From Ptiloglossa arizonensis (Eukaryota > Arthropoda > Insecta > Hymenoptera > Colletidae): 64,000 nt of DNA. The translations under genes and the position numbers were made by a program. Numbering within the stretch: position 1 is the stretch's first letter; each line of letters starts with the position of its first letter. The notes under the pieces were generated by a model. It did not search any database. It was not told the origin of the DNA and worked only from the letters and a program-made list of their open reading frames with translations. Shown one piece after another: positions 49,029 through 62,801 of this stretch. The stretch lies in assembly GCF_051014685.1 (NCBI RefSeq), contig NW_027478442.1, positions 124,001 through 188,000 of the forward strand, in the 5' to 3' direction.

Positions 49029-50444
49029 CAATAACTGGAATGGCCTAGGGGAGAAGTACACACACCATTGTAAAGGGGCGAGTTCCTGCTTTCAGATGCA
49101 ACAGGAATTCCTCGAGTTCGTCAATCCATTCGCGAGATATAGGAGTTTGAAGTTAAGGAATGGTTGAGAAACCATCAAAATTTTCGCAAGTGTGATACTC
49201 GAAACCAATAACTACAAAGGCTTAGGGGAAACATACACATACCCTTGTAATCGGGCGAGTTTCTACTTTCAGATGCAACAGGAATTTCCCGAGTTCGTCA
49301 ATCCGTTCGCGAGATATGCGAGTTTGAAATTAAGGAATGGTTGAGAAACCATCAAAATTTTCGCAATTCTGATGCTAGAAACGAATAACTCGAATGACCT
49401 AGGGGAAAAGTACACACACCATTGTGATCGGGCCAGTTTCTACTTTCAAGTGCAACAGGAATTTCTCGAGTTCGCCAATCCGTTGGCGAGGTATCGGAGT
49501 TTGAAGTTAAGGAACGGTTGAGAAACCATCAAAATTTTCGCAAGTCTGATACTCGAAACCAATAACTACAAAGGCTTAGGGGAAAAATAAACATACCATT
49601 GTAATCGGGCGAGTTTCTACTTTCAGATGCAACAGGAATTTCTCGAGTTCGTCAATCCTTTCGCGAGATATGGGAGTTTGAATTTAAGGAATGGTTGAGA
49701 AACCATCAAAATTTTCGCAAGTCTGATACACGAAACCAATAACTGGAATGGCCTAGGGGAAAAGTACACACACCATTGTAATCGGGCGGGTTTCTGCTTT
49801 CAGATGCAACAGGAATTTCCCGAGTTCGTCAATCCGTTCGCGAGATATGCGAGTTTGAAATTAAGGAATGGTTGAGAAACCATCAAAATTTTCGCAATTC
49901 TGATGCTAGAAACGAATAACTCGAATGACCTAGGGGAAAAGTACACACACCATTGTAATCGTTAGACTTTCTACTTTCAGATGCAACAGGAAATAATCGA
50001 GTTCGTCAGTCCGTTCGCGAGATATGGGACTTTGAAGTTAAGGAATGCTTGAGAAACCATCAAAATTTTCGCAAGTCTGATACTCGAAACCAATAACAAC
50101 AAAGCCGTAGGGGAAAAATACACATACCATTGTAATCGGGCAAGTTTACACTTTCAGATGCAACAGGAATTTCTCGAGCTCGTCAATCCGTTCGCGAGAT
50201 ATGGGAGTTTGAAGTTAAGGAATGCTGGAGGAACCATCAAAATTTTCGAAAGTCGGATACTCGACACCAATAACTACAAAGGCTTAGGGGAAAAATACAC
50301 ATACCGTTGTAATCGGGACAGTTTCTTCTTCCAGATGCAACCGGAATTTCTCGTGTTCGTCAATCCGTTCGCGAGATATGGGAGTTTGAAATTAAGGAAC
50401 GGTTGAGAAACCATCAAAATTTTCGCAAAGCTGATACTCGAAAA
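49029..50444. repeat. Family B 8-mer of 1416 bp, copy 2
   Basis: It repeats copy 1 at exactly 1416 bp, except for a patch at about 49,288-49,397. There the sequence is that of the gatatgcgag/gatgctagaaacg monomer found five monomers earlier and three monomers later. Outside the patch it agrees with both flanking copies apart from scattered single changes. Confidence 0.85.
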
Positions 50445-51860
50445 CAATAACTGGAATGGCCTAGGGGAGAAGTACACACACCATTGTAAAGGGGCGAGTT
50501 CCTGCTTTCAGATGCAACAGGAATTCCTCGAGTTCGTCAATCCATTCGCGAGATATGGGAGTTTGAAGTTAAGGAATGGTTGAGAAACCATCAAAATTTT
50601 CGCAAGTGTGATACTCGAAACCAATAACTACAAAGGCTTAGGGGAAACATACACATACCCTTGTAATCGGGCGAGTTTCTACTTTCAGATGCAACAGGAA
50701 TTTGTCGAGCTCGTCAATCCGTTCGCGATATATGGGAGTTTGAAGTTAAGGAATGGTTGAGAAACCATCCAAATTTTCGCAAGTCTGATACTCGAAACCA
50801 ATAACTGGAACGGCCTAGGGGAAAAGTACACACACCATTGTGATCGGGCCAGTTTCTACTTTCAAGTGCAACAGGAATTTCTCGAGTTCGCCAATCCGTT
50901 GGCGAGGTATCGGAGTTTGAAGTTAAGGAACGGTTGAGAAACCATCAAAATTTTCGCAAGTCTGATACTCGAAACCAATAACTACAAAGGCTTAGGGGAA
51001 AAATAAACATACCATTGTAATCGGGCGAGTTTCTACTTTCAGATGCAACAGGAATTTCTCGAGTTCGTCAATCCTTTCGCGAGATATGGGAGTTTGAATT
51101 TAAGGAATGGTTGAGAAACCATCAAAATTTTCGCAAGTCTGATACACGAAACCAATAACTGGAATGGCCTAGGGGAAAAGTACACACACCATTGTAATCG
51201 GGCGGGTTTCTGCTTTCAGATGCAACAGGAATTTCCCGAGTTCGTCAATCCGTTCGCGAGATATGCGAGTTTGAAATTAAGGAATGGTTGAGAAACCATC
51301 AAAATTTTCGCAATTCTGATGCTAGAAACGAATAACTCGAATGACCTACGGGAAAAGTACACAAACCATTGTAATCGTTAGACTTTCTACTTTCAGATGC
51401 AACAGGAAATAATCGAGTTCGTCAGTCCGTTCGCGAGATATGGGACTTTGAAGTTAAGGAATGCTTGAGAAACCATCAAAATTTTCGCAAGTCTGATACT
51501 CGAAACCAATAACTACAAAGCCGTAGGGGAAAAATACACATACCATTGTAATCGGGCAAGTTTACACTTTCAGATGCAACAGGAATTTCTCGAGCTCGTC
51601 AATCCGTTCGCGAGATATGGGAGTTTGAAGTTAAGGAATGCTAGAGGAACCATCAAAATTTTCGCAAGTCTGATACTCGACACCAATAACTACAAAGGCT
51701 TAGGGGAAAAATACACATACCGTTGTAATCGGGACAGTTTCTTCTTCCAGATGCAACCGGAATTTCTCGTGTTCGTCAATCCGTTCGCGAGATATGGGAG
51801 TTTGAAGTTAAGGAATGGTTGAGAAACCGTCAAAATTTTCGCAAGTCTGATACTCGAAAC
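50445..51860. repeat. Family B 8-mer of 1416 bp, copy 3
   Basis: It again matches copy 1, with the copy 1 form at the place of the copy 2 patch (atttgtcgagctcg, gcgatatatgg). The match ends near 51,805, where gaagttaaggaatgg replaces gaaattaaggaacgg. Confidence 0.85.
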
Positions 51861-53984
51861 CAATAACTGGAATGACCTAGGGGAAAAGTACACACACCAT
51901 TGTAATCGGTCGACTTTCTTCTTTCAGATGCAACAGGAAATAATCGAGTTCGTCAATCCGTTCGCGAGATATGGGAGTTTGAAGTTAAGGAATGGTTGAG
52001 AAACCGTCAAAATTTTCGCAAGTCTGATACTCGAAACCAATAACTGGAATGACCTAGGGGAAAAGTACACACACCATTGTAATCGGTCGAATTTCTACTT
52101 TCAGTTGCAACAGGAAATAATCGAGTTCGTCAATCCGTTCGCGAGATATGGGAGTTTGAAATTAAGGAAAGGTTGAGAAACCATCAAAATTTTCGCAAAA
52201 CTGATACTCGAAACCAATAACTGGAATGGCCTAGGGGAAAAGTACACACACCATTGTAATGGGGTGAGTTTCTACTTTCAGATGCAACAGGAATTTCTCG
52301 AGTTCGTCAATCCGTTCGCGGGATATGGGAGTTTGAATTTAAGGAATGGTTGAGAAACCATCAAAATTTTCGCAATTCTGATGCTAGAAACGAATAACTC
52401 GAATGACCTAGGGGAAAAGTACACACACCATTCTAATCGTTAGACTTTCTACTTTCAGATGCAACAGGAAATAATCGAGTTCGTCAGTCCGTTCGCGAGA
52501 TATGGGAGTTTGAAGTTAAGGAATGCTTGAGAAACCATCAAAATTTTCGCAAAACTGATACTCGAAACCAATAACTGGAATGGCCTAGGGGAAGAGTACA
52601 CACACCATTGTAATGGGGCGAGTTTCTACTTTCAGATGCAACAGGAATTCCTCGAGTTCGTCAATCCGTTCGCGAGAAATGGGAGTTTGAAGTTAAGGAA
52701 TGGTTGTGAGACCATCACAATTTACGGAAGTCTGATACTCGAAACCAATAACTACTATGGCCTAGGGGAAAAATACACATACCTTTGTAATCGGGCGAGT
52801 TTCTACTTTCAGGTGCAACAGGAATTTCTCGAGTTCGTCAATCCGTTCGCGAGATATGGGAGTTTGAAGCTAAGGAATGGTTGAGAAACCATCAAAATTT
52901 TCGCAATTCTGATGCTAGAAACGAATAACTGGAATGAGTTAGGGAAAAAGTAAACACACCATTGTAATCGGTCGACTTTCTACTTTCAGATGCAACAGGA
53001 AATAAACGAGTTCGTCAATCCGTTCGCGAGATATGGGAGTTTGAAGTTAAGGAATGCTTGAGAAACCATCAAAATATTCGCAAGTCTGATACTCGAAACC
53101 AATAACTACAAAGGCCTAGGAGAAAGATACACATACCTTTGTAATTGGGCGTGTTTCTACTTTCAGATGCAACAGGAATTTCTCGAGCTCGTCAATCCGT
53201 TCGCGAGGTATCGGAGTTTGAAGTTAAGGAATGGTTGAGAATCCATCAAAATTTTCGCAAGTCTGATACTCGAAACCAATAACTAATATGGCCTAGGCCA
53301 AAAATACAAATACCGTTGTAATCGGGCAAGTTTCTGCTTTTAGATGCAACAGGAATTCCTCGAGTTCGTCAATCCGTTCGCGAGACATGGAAGTTTGAAA
53401 ATAAGGAACGGTTGAGAAACCATCAAAATTTTCGCAAGTCTGATACTCGATACCAATAACTACAAAGGCTTAGGGGAAAAATACCCATACCCTTGTTATC
53501 GGGCGAGTTTCTACTTTCAGATGCAACAGGAATTTCTAGAGTTCGTCAATCCGTTCGCGGGATATGGGAGTTTGAATTTAAGGAATGGTTGAGAAACCAT
53601 CAAAATTTTCGCAATTGTGATGCTAGAAACGAATAACTCGAATGACCTAGGGGAAAAGTACACACACCTTTGTAATCGGACGACTTTCTACTTTCAGATG
53701 CAACTGGAAATAATCGAGTTCGTCAATCCGTTCGCGAGATATGGGAGTTTGAAGTTAAGGAATGCTAGAGAAACCATCAAAATTTTCGCAAGTCTGATCC
53801 TCGAAACCAATAACTACAAAGCCCCAGGGGAAAAATACACATACCATTGTAATCGGGCGAGTTTATACTTTCAGATGCAACAGGATTTTCCCGAGCTCGT
53901 CAATCCGTACGCGAGATATGGGAGTTTGAAGTTAAGGAATGCTTGAGAAACCAACAAAATTTTCGCAAGTCTGATATTCGAAAC
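51861..53984. repeat. Family B, twelve mixed monomers
   Basis: Twelve monomers of varied type. Two successive monomers near 51,940 and 52,120 both carry ataatcgag and gaaaccgtcaaaa just upstream. The last ataatcgag monomer of the window is near 53,708. No regular HOR was visible. Confidence 0.7.
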
Positions 53985-56900
53985 CAATAACTACAAAAGC
54001 CTAGGGGAAAAATACACATACCTTTGTAATCGGGCGAGTTTCTACTTTCAGATGCAACAGGAATTTCTCGAGTTCGTCGATCTGTTCGCGATATATGGGA
54101 GGTTGAAGTTAAGGAATGGTTGAGAAACCATCAAAATTTTCGCAATTCTGGTACTCGAAACCAATAACTACTATGGCCTAGGGCAAAAATACACATACCG
54201 TAGTAATCGGACGAGTTACTGGTTTCAGATGCAACAGGAATTTCTCGAGTTCGTCAATCCGTTCGCGAGATATGGGAGTTTGATGTTAAGGAATGGTTGA
54301 GAAACCATCAAAATTTTCGCTGGTCTGATACTCGACACCGATAACTGGAATGGTCTAGGGGAAAAGTAAACACACCATTGTAATCGGGCGAGTTTCTACT
54401 TTCAGATGCAACAGGAATTTCTCGAGTTCGTCAATCCGTTCGCGAAATATGGGAGTTGGAGTTAAGGAATGGTAGAGAAACCATAAAAATTTACGCAAGT
54501 CTGATACTCGAAACCAATAACTACTTTTTCCTAGGGCAAAAGTACACATACCGTAGTAATCGGACGTGTTTCTGGTTTCAGATGCAACAGGAATATCTCG
54601 AGTTCGTCAATCCGTTCGCGAGATATGGGAGTTTGAAGTTAAGGAACGGTTGAGAAACCATCAAAATTTTCGCAAGTCTGATACTCGAAACCAATAACTA
54701 CAAAGGCTTGGGGGAAATATACGCATATCGTTGTAATCGGGAGAGTTTCTTCTTCCAGATGCAACCGGAATTTCTCGTGTTCCTCAATCCGTTCGCGAGA
54801 TATGGGAGTTTGAAGTTAAGGAATGTTTGAGAAACCATCACAATTTTCGCAAGTCTGATACTCGAAACCAATAACTGCTATGGCCTAGGGGAAAAATAAA
54901 CATACCGTTGTAATCGGGCGAATTTCTGCTTTCAGATGCAACAGGAATTTCTCGAGTTCGTCAATCCGTTCGCGAGATATGGGAGTTTGAAGTTAAGGAA
55001 TGGTTGAGAAACCATCACAATTTCCGCAAGTCTGATACTCGAAACCAATAACTACTACGGCCTAGGGCAAAAATTCACATACCATTGTAATCGGGCGAGT
55101 TTCTGTTTCAGATGCAACAGGAATTTCTCGAGTTCGTCAATCCGTTCGCGAGATATGGGAGTTTGATGTTAAGGAATGGTGGAGAAACCATCAAAATTTT
55201 CGCTGGTCTGATACTCGAAACCGATAACTGGAATGGCCTAGGGGAAATGTACACACACCATTGTAATCGGGCGAGCTTCTACTTTCAGATGCAACAGGAA
55301 TTTCTCGAGTTCGTCAACCGGTCGCGAGATATGGGAGTTTGAAGTTAAGGAATGGTTGAGAAACCATCAAAATTTTTGCAAGTCTGATACTCGAAACCAA
55401 TAACTACTATGGCCTAGAGCAAAAATACACATACCGTTGTAATCGGGCGAGCTACTGCTTTCAGATGCAATAGGAGTTTCTTGAGTTCGTCAATCCTTTC
55501 GCGAGATATGGGAGTTTGAAGTTAAGGAATGGTTGAGAAACCAACAAAATTTTCGCAAGTCTGATACTCGAAACCAATAACTACAATGGCCTGGTGGAAA
55601 AATACACATAGCGTTGTAATCGGGAGAGTTTCTGTTTTCAGATGCAACAGAAATTTTTCGGATTCGTCAATCCGTTCGAGAAATATGGGAGTTGGAGTTA
55701 AGGAGTGGTTGAGAAACCATAAAAATTTTCGCAAATCTGACACTCGAAACCAATAACTACTATGGCCTAGGGCAAAAATACACATACTGTAGTAGTCGGA
55801 CGAGTTTCTGGTTTCAGATGCAACAGGAATTTTTCGAGTTCGTCAATCCGTTCGCGAGATATGGGAGTTGGAAATTAAGGAACGGTTGAAGAACCATCAC
55901 AAATTTCGCAAGTCTGATACTCGAAACCAATAACTACTATGGCCTAGCGGAAAAATACACATACCGTTGTAATCGGGAGAGTTTCTACTTTCAGATACAA
56001 CAGAAATTTTTCGGATTCGTCAAACCCTTCGCGAGATATGGGGGTTTGAAGTGAAGGAATGCTTGAGAAAACATCAAAATTTTCGCAAGTCTGATACGCG
56101 AAACAAGTAACTACAAGGGCCTAGGGGAAAAATACATATACCCTTGTAATCGGGCGTGTTTCTACTTTCAGATGCAACAGGAATTTCTTGAGGTCGTCAA
56201 TCCGTTCGCGTGATATGGGTGTGTGAAGTTAAGGAACGGTTGAGAAACCATCAAAATTTTCGCAAGTCTGATACTCGAAACCAATAACTACAAAGGCCTA
56301 GGGGAAAAATACACATACCGTTGTAATCGGGCGAGTTTCTACTTTCAGATGCAACAGGAATTTCTCGAGTTCGTCAATCCGTTCGCGAGATATGGGAGTT
56401 TGAAGTTAAGGAATGGTTGAGAAACCATCAAAATTTTCGCAATTCTGATGCTAGAGACGAATAACTGGAATGACCTAGGGGAAAAGTACACACACCATTG
56501 TAATCGGTCGAGTTTCTGCTTTCAGATGCAACAGGAATTTCTCGAGTTCGTCAATCCGTTCGCGAGATATGGGAGTTTGAATTTAAGGAATGGTTGAGAA
56601 ACCATCAAAATTATCGCAAGTTTGATACTCGAAACCAATAACTACAATGGCCTAGGGCAAAAATACACATACCGTTGTAATCGGGCGAGTTTCTGCTTTC
56701 AGATGCAACAGGAATTTCTCGAGTTCGTCAGTCCGTTCGCGAGATATGGGAGTTTGAAGTTAAGGACTGCTTGAGAAACCATCAAAATTTTCGCAAGTCT
56801 GATACTCGGAACCAATAACTACAATGGCCTAGGGGAAAATACACATAGCGTTGTAATCGGGAGAGTTTCTGTTTTCAGATGCAACAGAAATTTTTCGAAT

Positions 56901-57871
56901 TCGTCAATCCGTTCGCGAAATATGAGAGTTGGAGTTAAGGAATGGTTGAGAAACCATCAAAATTTTCGCAAGTCTGACACTCGAAACCAATAACTACAAA
57001 GGCCTAGGGGAAAAACACACATACCGTTGTAATCGGGCGAATTTCTACTTTCCGATGCAACAGGAATTTCTCGAGTTCGTCAATCCGTTCGCGAGATATG
57101 GGAGTTTGACGTTAAGGAATGGTTGAGAAACCATCAAAATTTTCGCAAGTCTGATACTCGAAACCAATAACTACAGAGGCCTAGTGGAAAAATACACACA
57201 CCATTGTAATCAGGCGAGTCTCTACATTCAGATGCAACAGGAATTTCTCGAGTTCGTCATTTCGTTCGCGAGATATGGGTGCTTGAAGTTAAGGAATGTT
57301 TGAGAAACCATCAAAATTTTCGCAAGTGTGATACTCGAAACCAATAACTGGAACGCCTAGGGGAAAAGTACACACACCATTGTAATTGGGCGAGTTTCTA
57401 CTTTCAGATGCAACAGGAATTTCTCGAGTTCGTCATTTCGTTCGCGAGATATGGGTGTTTGAAGTTAAGGAATGTTTGAGAAACCATCAAAATTTTCGCA
57501 AGTGTGATACTCGAAACCAATAACTGGAACGGCCTAGGGGAAAAGTACACACACCATTGTAATTGGGCGAGTTTCTACTTTCAGATACAACAGGAATTTC
57601 TCGAGTTCGTCATTCCGTTCGCGAGATATGGGAGTTTGAAGTTACGGAATGTTTGAGAGACCATCAAAATTTTCGCCGGTCTGATACTCGAAACCTATAA
57701 CTGGAATGGCCTAGGGGAAAGGTGCACGCACCATTGTAATCGGGCGAGTTTCTACTTTCAGATGCAACAGGAATTTCCCGAGTTCGTCATTCCGTTCGCG
57801 AGATATGGGAGTTTGAAGTTACGGAATGCTTGAGAAACCAACAAAATATTCGCAAGTCTGATATTCGAAAC
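53985..57871. repeat. Family B 22-monomer HOR, copy 1 (3887 bp)
   Basis: The length is 22 x 177 minus 7. Markers in order are ccgtagtaatcgg (about 54,197), gcttgggggaaatatacgc (about 54,707), gtcaaccggtcgcg (about 55,313), gtagtagtcgg (about 55,790), acatataccc (about 56,135), atcaggcgagtctc (about 57,208) and ggtgcacgcacc (about 57,721). Several monomers are one or two bases short, for example gtttctgtttcag near 55,100 and gaacgcctagggg near 57,353. Confidence 0.85.
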
Positions 57872-60800
57872 CAGTAACTACAAAAGCCTAGGGGAAAAAT
57901 ACACATACCTTTGTAATCGGGCGAGTTTCTACTTTCAGATGCAACAGGAATTTCTCGAGTTCGTCGATGCTTTCGCGATATATGGGAGTTTGAAGTTAAG
58001 GAATGGTTGAGAAACCATCAAAATTTTCGCAATTCTGGTACTCGAAACCAATAACTACTATGGCCTAGGGCAAAAATACACATACCGTAGTAATCGGACG
58101 AGTTTCTGGTTTCAGATGCAACAGGAATTTCTCGAGTTCGTCAATCCGTTCGCGAGATATGGGAGTTTGATGTTAAGGAATGGTTGAGAAACCATCAAAA
58201 TTTTCGCTGGTCTGATACTCGACACCGATAACTGGAATGGTCTAGGGGAAAAGTAAACACACCATTGTAATCGGGCGAGTTTCTACTTTCAGATGCAACA
58301 GGAATTTCTCGAGTTCGTCAATCCGTTCGCGAAATATGGGAGTTGGAGTTAAGGAATGGTTGAGAAACCATAAAAATTTACGCAAGTCTGATACTCGAAA
58401 CCAATAACTACTTTTTCCTAGGGCAAAAATACACATACCGTAGTAATCGGACGAGTTTCTGGTTTCAGATGCAACAGGAATTTCTCGAGTTCGTCAATCC
58501 ATTCGCGAGATATGGGAGTTTGAAGTTAAGGAACGGTTGAGAAACCATCAAAATTTTCGCAAGTCTGATACTCGAAACCAATAACTACAAAGGCTTGGGG
58601 GAAATATACGCATATCGTTGTAATCGGGAGAGTTTCTTCTTCCAGATGCAACCGGAATTTCTCGTGTTCCTCAATCCGTTCGCGAGATATGGGAGTTTGA
58701 AGTTAAGGAATGGTTGAGAAACCATCACAATTTTCGCAAGTCTGATACTCGAAACCAATAACTGCTATGGCCTAGGGGAAAAATAAACATACCGTTGTAA
58801 TCGGGCGAATTTCTGCTTTCAGATGCAACAGGAATTTCTCGAGTTCGTCAATCCGTTCGCGAGGTATGGGAGTTTGAAGTTAAGGAATGGTTGAGAAACC
58901 ATCACAATTTCCGCAAGTCTGATACTCGAAACCAATAACTACTACGGCCTAGGGCAAAAATTCACATACCATTGTAATCGGACGAGTTTCTGTTTCAGAT
59001 GCAACAGGAATTTCTCGAGTTCGTCAATCCGTTCGCGAGATATGGGAGTTTGATGTTAAGGAATGGTTGAGAAACCATCAAAATTTTCGCTGGTCTGATA
59101 CTCGAAACCGATAACTGGAATGGCCTAGGGGAAAAGTACACACACCATTGTAATCGGGCGAGCTTCTACTTTCAGATGCAACAGGAATTTCTCGAGTTCG
59201 TCAACCGGTCGCGAGATATGGGAGTTTGAAGTTAAGGAATGGTTGAGAAACCAACAAAATTTTTGCAAGTCTGATACTCGAAACCAATAACTACTATGGC
59301 CTAGAGCAAAAATACACATACCGTTGTAATCGGGCGAGCTACTGCTTTCAGATGCAATAGGAGTTTCTTGAGTTCGTCAATCCTTTCGCGAGATATGGGA
59401 GTTTGAAGTTAAGGAATGGTTGAGAAACCAACAAAATTTTCGCAAGTCTGATACTCGAAACCAATAACTACAATGGCCTAGTGGAAAAATACACATAGCG
59501 TTGTAATCGGGAGAGTTTCTGTTTTCAGATGCAACAGAAATTTTTCGGATTCGTCAATCCGTTCGAGAAATATGGGAGTTGGAGTTTAGGAGTGGTTGAG
59601 AAACCATAAAAATTTTCGCAAATCTGACACTCGAAACCAATAACTACTATGGCCTAGGGCAAAAATACACATACTGTAGTAGTCGGACGAGTTTCTGGTT
59701 TCAGATGCAACAGGAATTTTTCGAGTTCGTCAATCCGTTCGCGAGATATGGGAGTTGGAAATTAAGGAACGGTTGAAAGACCATCACAAATTTCGCAAGT
59801 CTGATACTCGAAACCAATAACTACTATGGCCTAGCGGAAAAATACACATACCGTTGTAATCGGGAGAGTTTCTACTTTCAGATACAACAGAAATTTTTCG
59901 GATTCGTCAATCCCTTCGCGAGATATGGGGGTTTGAAGTGAAGGAATGCTTGAGAAAACATCAAAATTTTCGCAAGTCTGATACGCGAAACAAGTAACTA
60001 CAAGGGCCTAGGGGAAAAATACATATACCCTTGTAATCGGGCGAGTTTCTACTTTCAGATGCAACAGGAATTTCTTGAGGTCGTCAAACCGTTCGCGTGA
60101 TATGGGAGTGTGAAGTTAAGGAACGGTTGAGAAACCATCAAAATTTTCATAAGTCTGATACTCGAAACCAATAACTACAAAGGCCTAGGGGAAAAATACA
60201 CATACCGTTGTAATCGGGCGAGTTTCTACTTTCAGATGCAACTGGAATTTCTCGAGTTCGTCAATCCGTTCGCGAGATATGGGAGTTTGAAGTTAAGGAA
60301 TGGTTGAGAAACCATCAAAATTTTCGCAATTCTGATGCTAGAAACGAATAACTGGAATGACCTAGGGGAAAAGTACACACACCATTGTAATCGGTCGAGT
60401 TTCTGCTTTCAGATGCAACAGGAATTTCTCGAGTTCGTCAATCCGTTCGCGAGATATGGGAGTTTGAATTTAAGGAATGGTTGAGAAACCATCAAAATTT
60501 TCGCAAGTTTGATACTCGAAACCAATAACTACAATGGCCTAGGGCAAAAATACACATACCGTTGTAATCGGGCGAGTTTCTGCTTTCAGATGCAACAGGA
60601 ATTTCTCGAGTTCGTCAGTCCGTTCGCGAGATATGGGAGTTTGAAGTTAAGGACTGCTTGAGAAACCATCAAAATTTTCGCAAGTCTGATACTCGGAACC
60701 AATAACTACAATGGCCTAGGGGAAAAATACACATAGCGTTGTAATCGGGAGAGTTTCTGTCTTCAGATGCAACAGAAATTTTTCGAATTCGTCAAGCCGT

Positions 60801-61583
60801 TCGCGAAATATGAGAGTTGGAGTTAAGGAATGGTTGAGAAACCATCAAAATTTTCGCAAGTCTGACACTCGAAACCAATAACTACAAAGGCCTAGGGGAA
60901 AAACACACATACCGTTGTAATCGGGCGAGTTTCTACTTTCCGATGCAACAGGAATTTCTCGAGTTCGTCAATCCGTTCGCGAGATATGGGAGTTTGACGT
61001 TAAGGAATGGTTGAGAAACCATCAAAATTTTCGCAAGTCTGATACTCGAAACCAATAACTACAGAGGCCTAGTGGAAAAATACACACACCATTGTAATCA
61101 GGCGAGTCTCTACATTCAGATGCAACAGGAACTTCTCGAGTTCGTCATTTCGTTCGCGAGATATGGGTGCTTGAAGTTAAGGAGTGGTTGAGAAACCAAC
61201 AAAATTTTCGCAAGCCTGATACTCGAAACCAATAAATACAGAGGCCTAGTGGAAAAATACACACACCATTGTAATCAGGCGAGTCTCTACTTTCAGATGC
61301 AACAGGAATTTCTCGAGTTCGTCATTTCGTTCGCGAGATATGGGTGTTTGAAGTTAAGGAATGTTTGAGAAACCATCAAAATTTTCGCCGGTCTGATACT
61401 CGAAACCTATAACTGGAATGGCCTAGGGGAAAGGTGCACGCACCATTGTAATCGGGCGAGTTTCTACTTTCAGATGCAACAGGAATTTCCCGAGTTCGTC
61501 ATTCCGTTCGCGAGATATGGGAGTTTGAAGTTACGGAATGCTTGAGAAACCAACAAAATATTCGCAAGTCTGATATTCGAAAC
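57872..61583. repeat. Family B 21-monomer HOR, copy 2 (3712 bp)
   Basis: It repeats copy 1 for most of its length at a shift of 3887 bp. Near 61,190-61,420 the four monomers of copy 1 from atcaggcgag to ggtgcacg are replaced by three, with atcaggcgagtctc occurring twice. The unit is therefore one monomer shorter. Confidence 0.85.
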
Positions 61584-62801
61584 CAATAACTACAAAGCCT
61601 AGGGGAAAAATACACATACCTTTGTAATCGGGCGAGTTTCTACTTTCAGATGCAACAGGAATTTCTCGAGTTCGTCGATCCTTTCGCGATATATGGGAGT
61701 TTGAAGTTAAGGAATGGTTGAGAAACCATCAAAATTTTCGCAATTCTGGTACTCGAAACCAATAACTACTATGGCCTAGGGCAAAAATACACATACCGTA
61801 GTAATCGGACGAGTTTCTGGTTTCAGATGCAACAGGAATTTCTCGAGTTCGTCAATCCGTTCGCGAGATATGGGAGTTTGATGTTAAGGAATGGTTGAGA
61901 AACCATCAAAATTTTCGCTGGTCTGATACTCGACACCGATAACTGGAATGGTCTAGGGGAAAAGTAAACACACCATTGTAATCGGGCGAGTTTCTACTTT
62001 CAGATGCAACAGGAATTTCTCGAGTTCGTCAATCCGTTCGCGAAATATGGGAGTTGGAGTTAAGGAATGGTTGAGAAACCATAAAAATTTACGCAAGTCT
62101 GATACTCGAAACCAATAACTACTTTTTCCTAGGGCAAAAATACACATACCGTAGTAATCGGACGAGTTTCTGGTTTCAGATGCAACAGGAATTTCTCGAG
62201 TTCGTCAATCCGTTCGCGAGATATGGGAGTTTGAAGTTAAGGAACGGTTGAGAAACCATCAAAATTTTCGCAAGTCTGATACTCGAAACCAATAACTACA
62301 AAGGCTTGGGGGAAATATACGCATATCGTTGTAATCGGGAGAGTTTCTTCTTCCAGATGCAACCGGAATTTCTCGTGTTCCTCAATCCGTTCGCGAGATA
62401 TGGGAGTTTGAAGTTAAGGAATGGTTGAGAAACCATCACAATTTTCGCAAGTCTGATACTCGAAACCAATAACTGCTATGGCCTAGGGGAAAAATAAACA
62501 TACCGTTGTAATCGGGCGAATTTCTGCTTTCAGATGCAACAGGAATTTCTCGAGTTCGTCAATCCGTTCGCGAGATATGGGAGTTTGAAGTTAAGGAATG
62601 GTTGAGAAACCATCACAATTTCCGCAAGTCTGATACTCGAAACCAATAACTACTACGGCCTAGGGCAAAAATTCACATACCATTGTAATCGGACGAGTTT
62701 CTGTTTCAGATGCAACAGGAATTTCTCGAGTTCGTCAATCCGTTCGCGAGATATGGGAGTTTGATGTTAAGGAATGGTTGAGAAACCATCAAAATTTTCG
62801 C
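61584..62801. repeat. Family B long HOR, copy 3, truncated
   Basis: It repeats the start of copy 2 at a shift of 3711-3712 bp until about 62,765-62,802. There it switches from the gctggtctg monomer expected to the gcaagtctg/acagaggcctagtgg sequence found near 61,040. The third copy thus has about seven monomers. Confidence 0.8.

Noticed and set aside
53617..53946. 109-residue plus-strand open frame in family B
   Set aside because: It is a monomer-length peptide repeated across two units. Similar frames of 64-87 residues occur throughout family B, and none shows independent coding signs.
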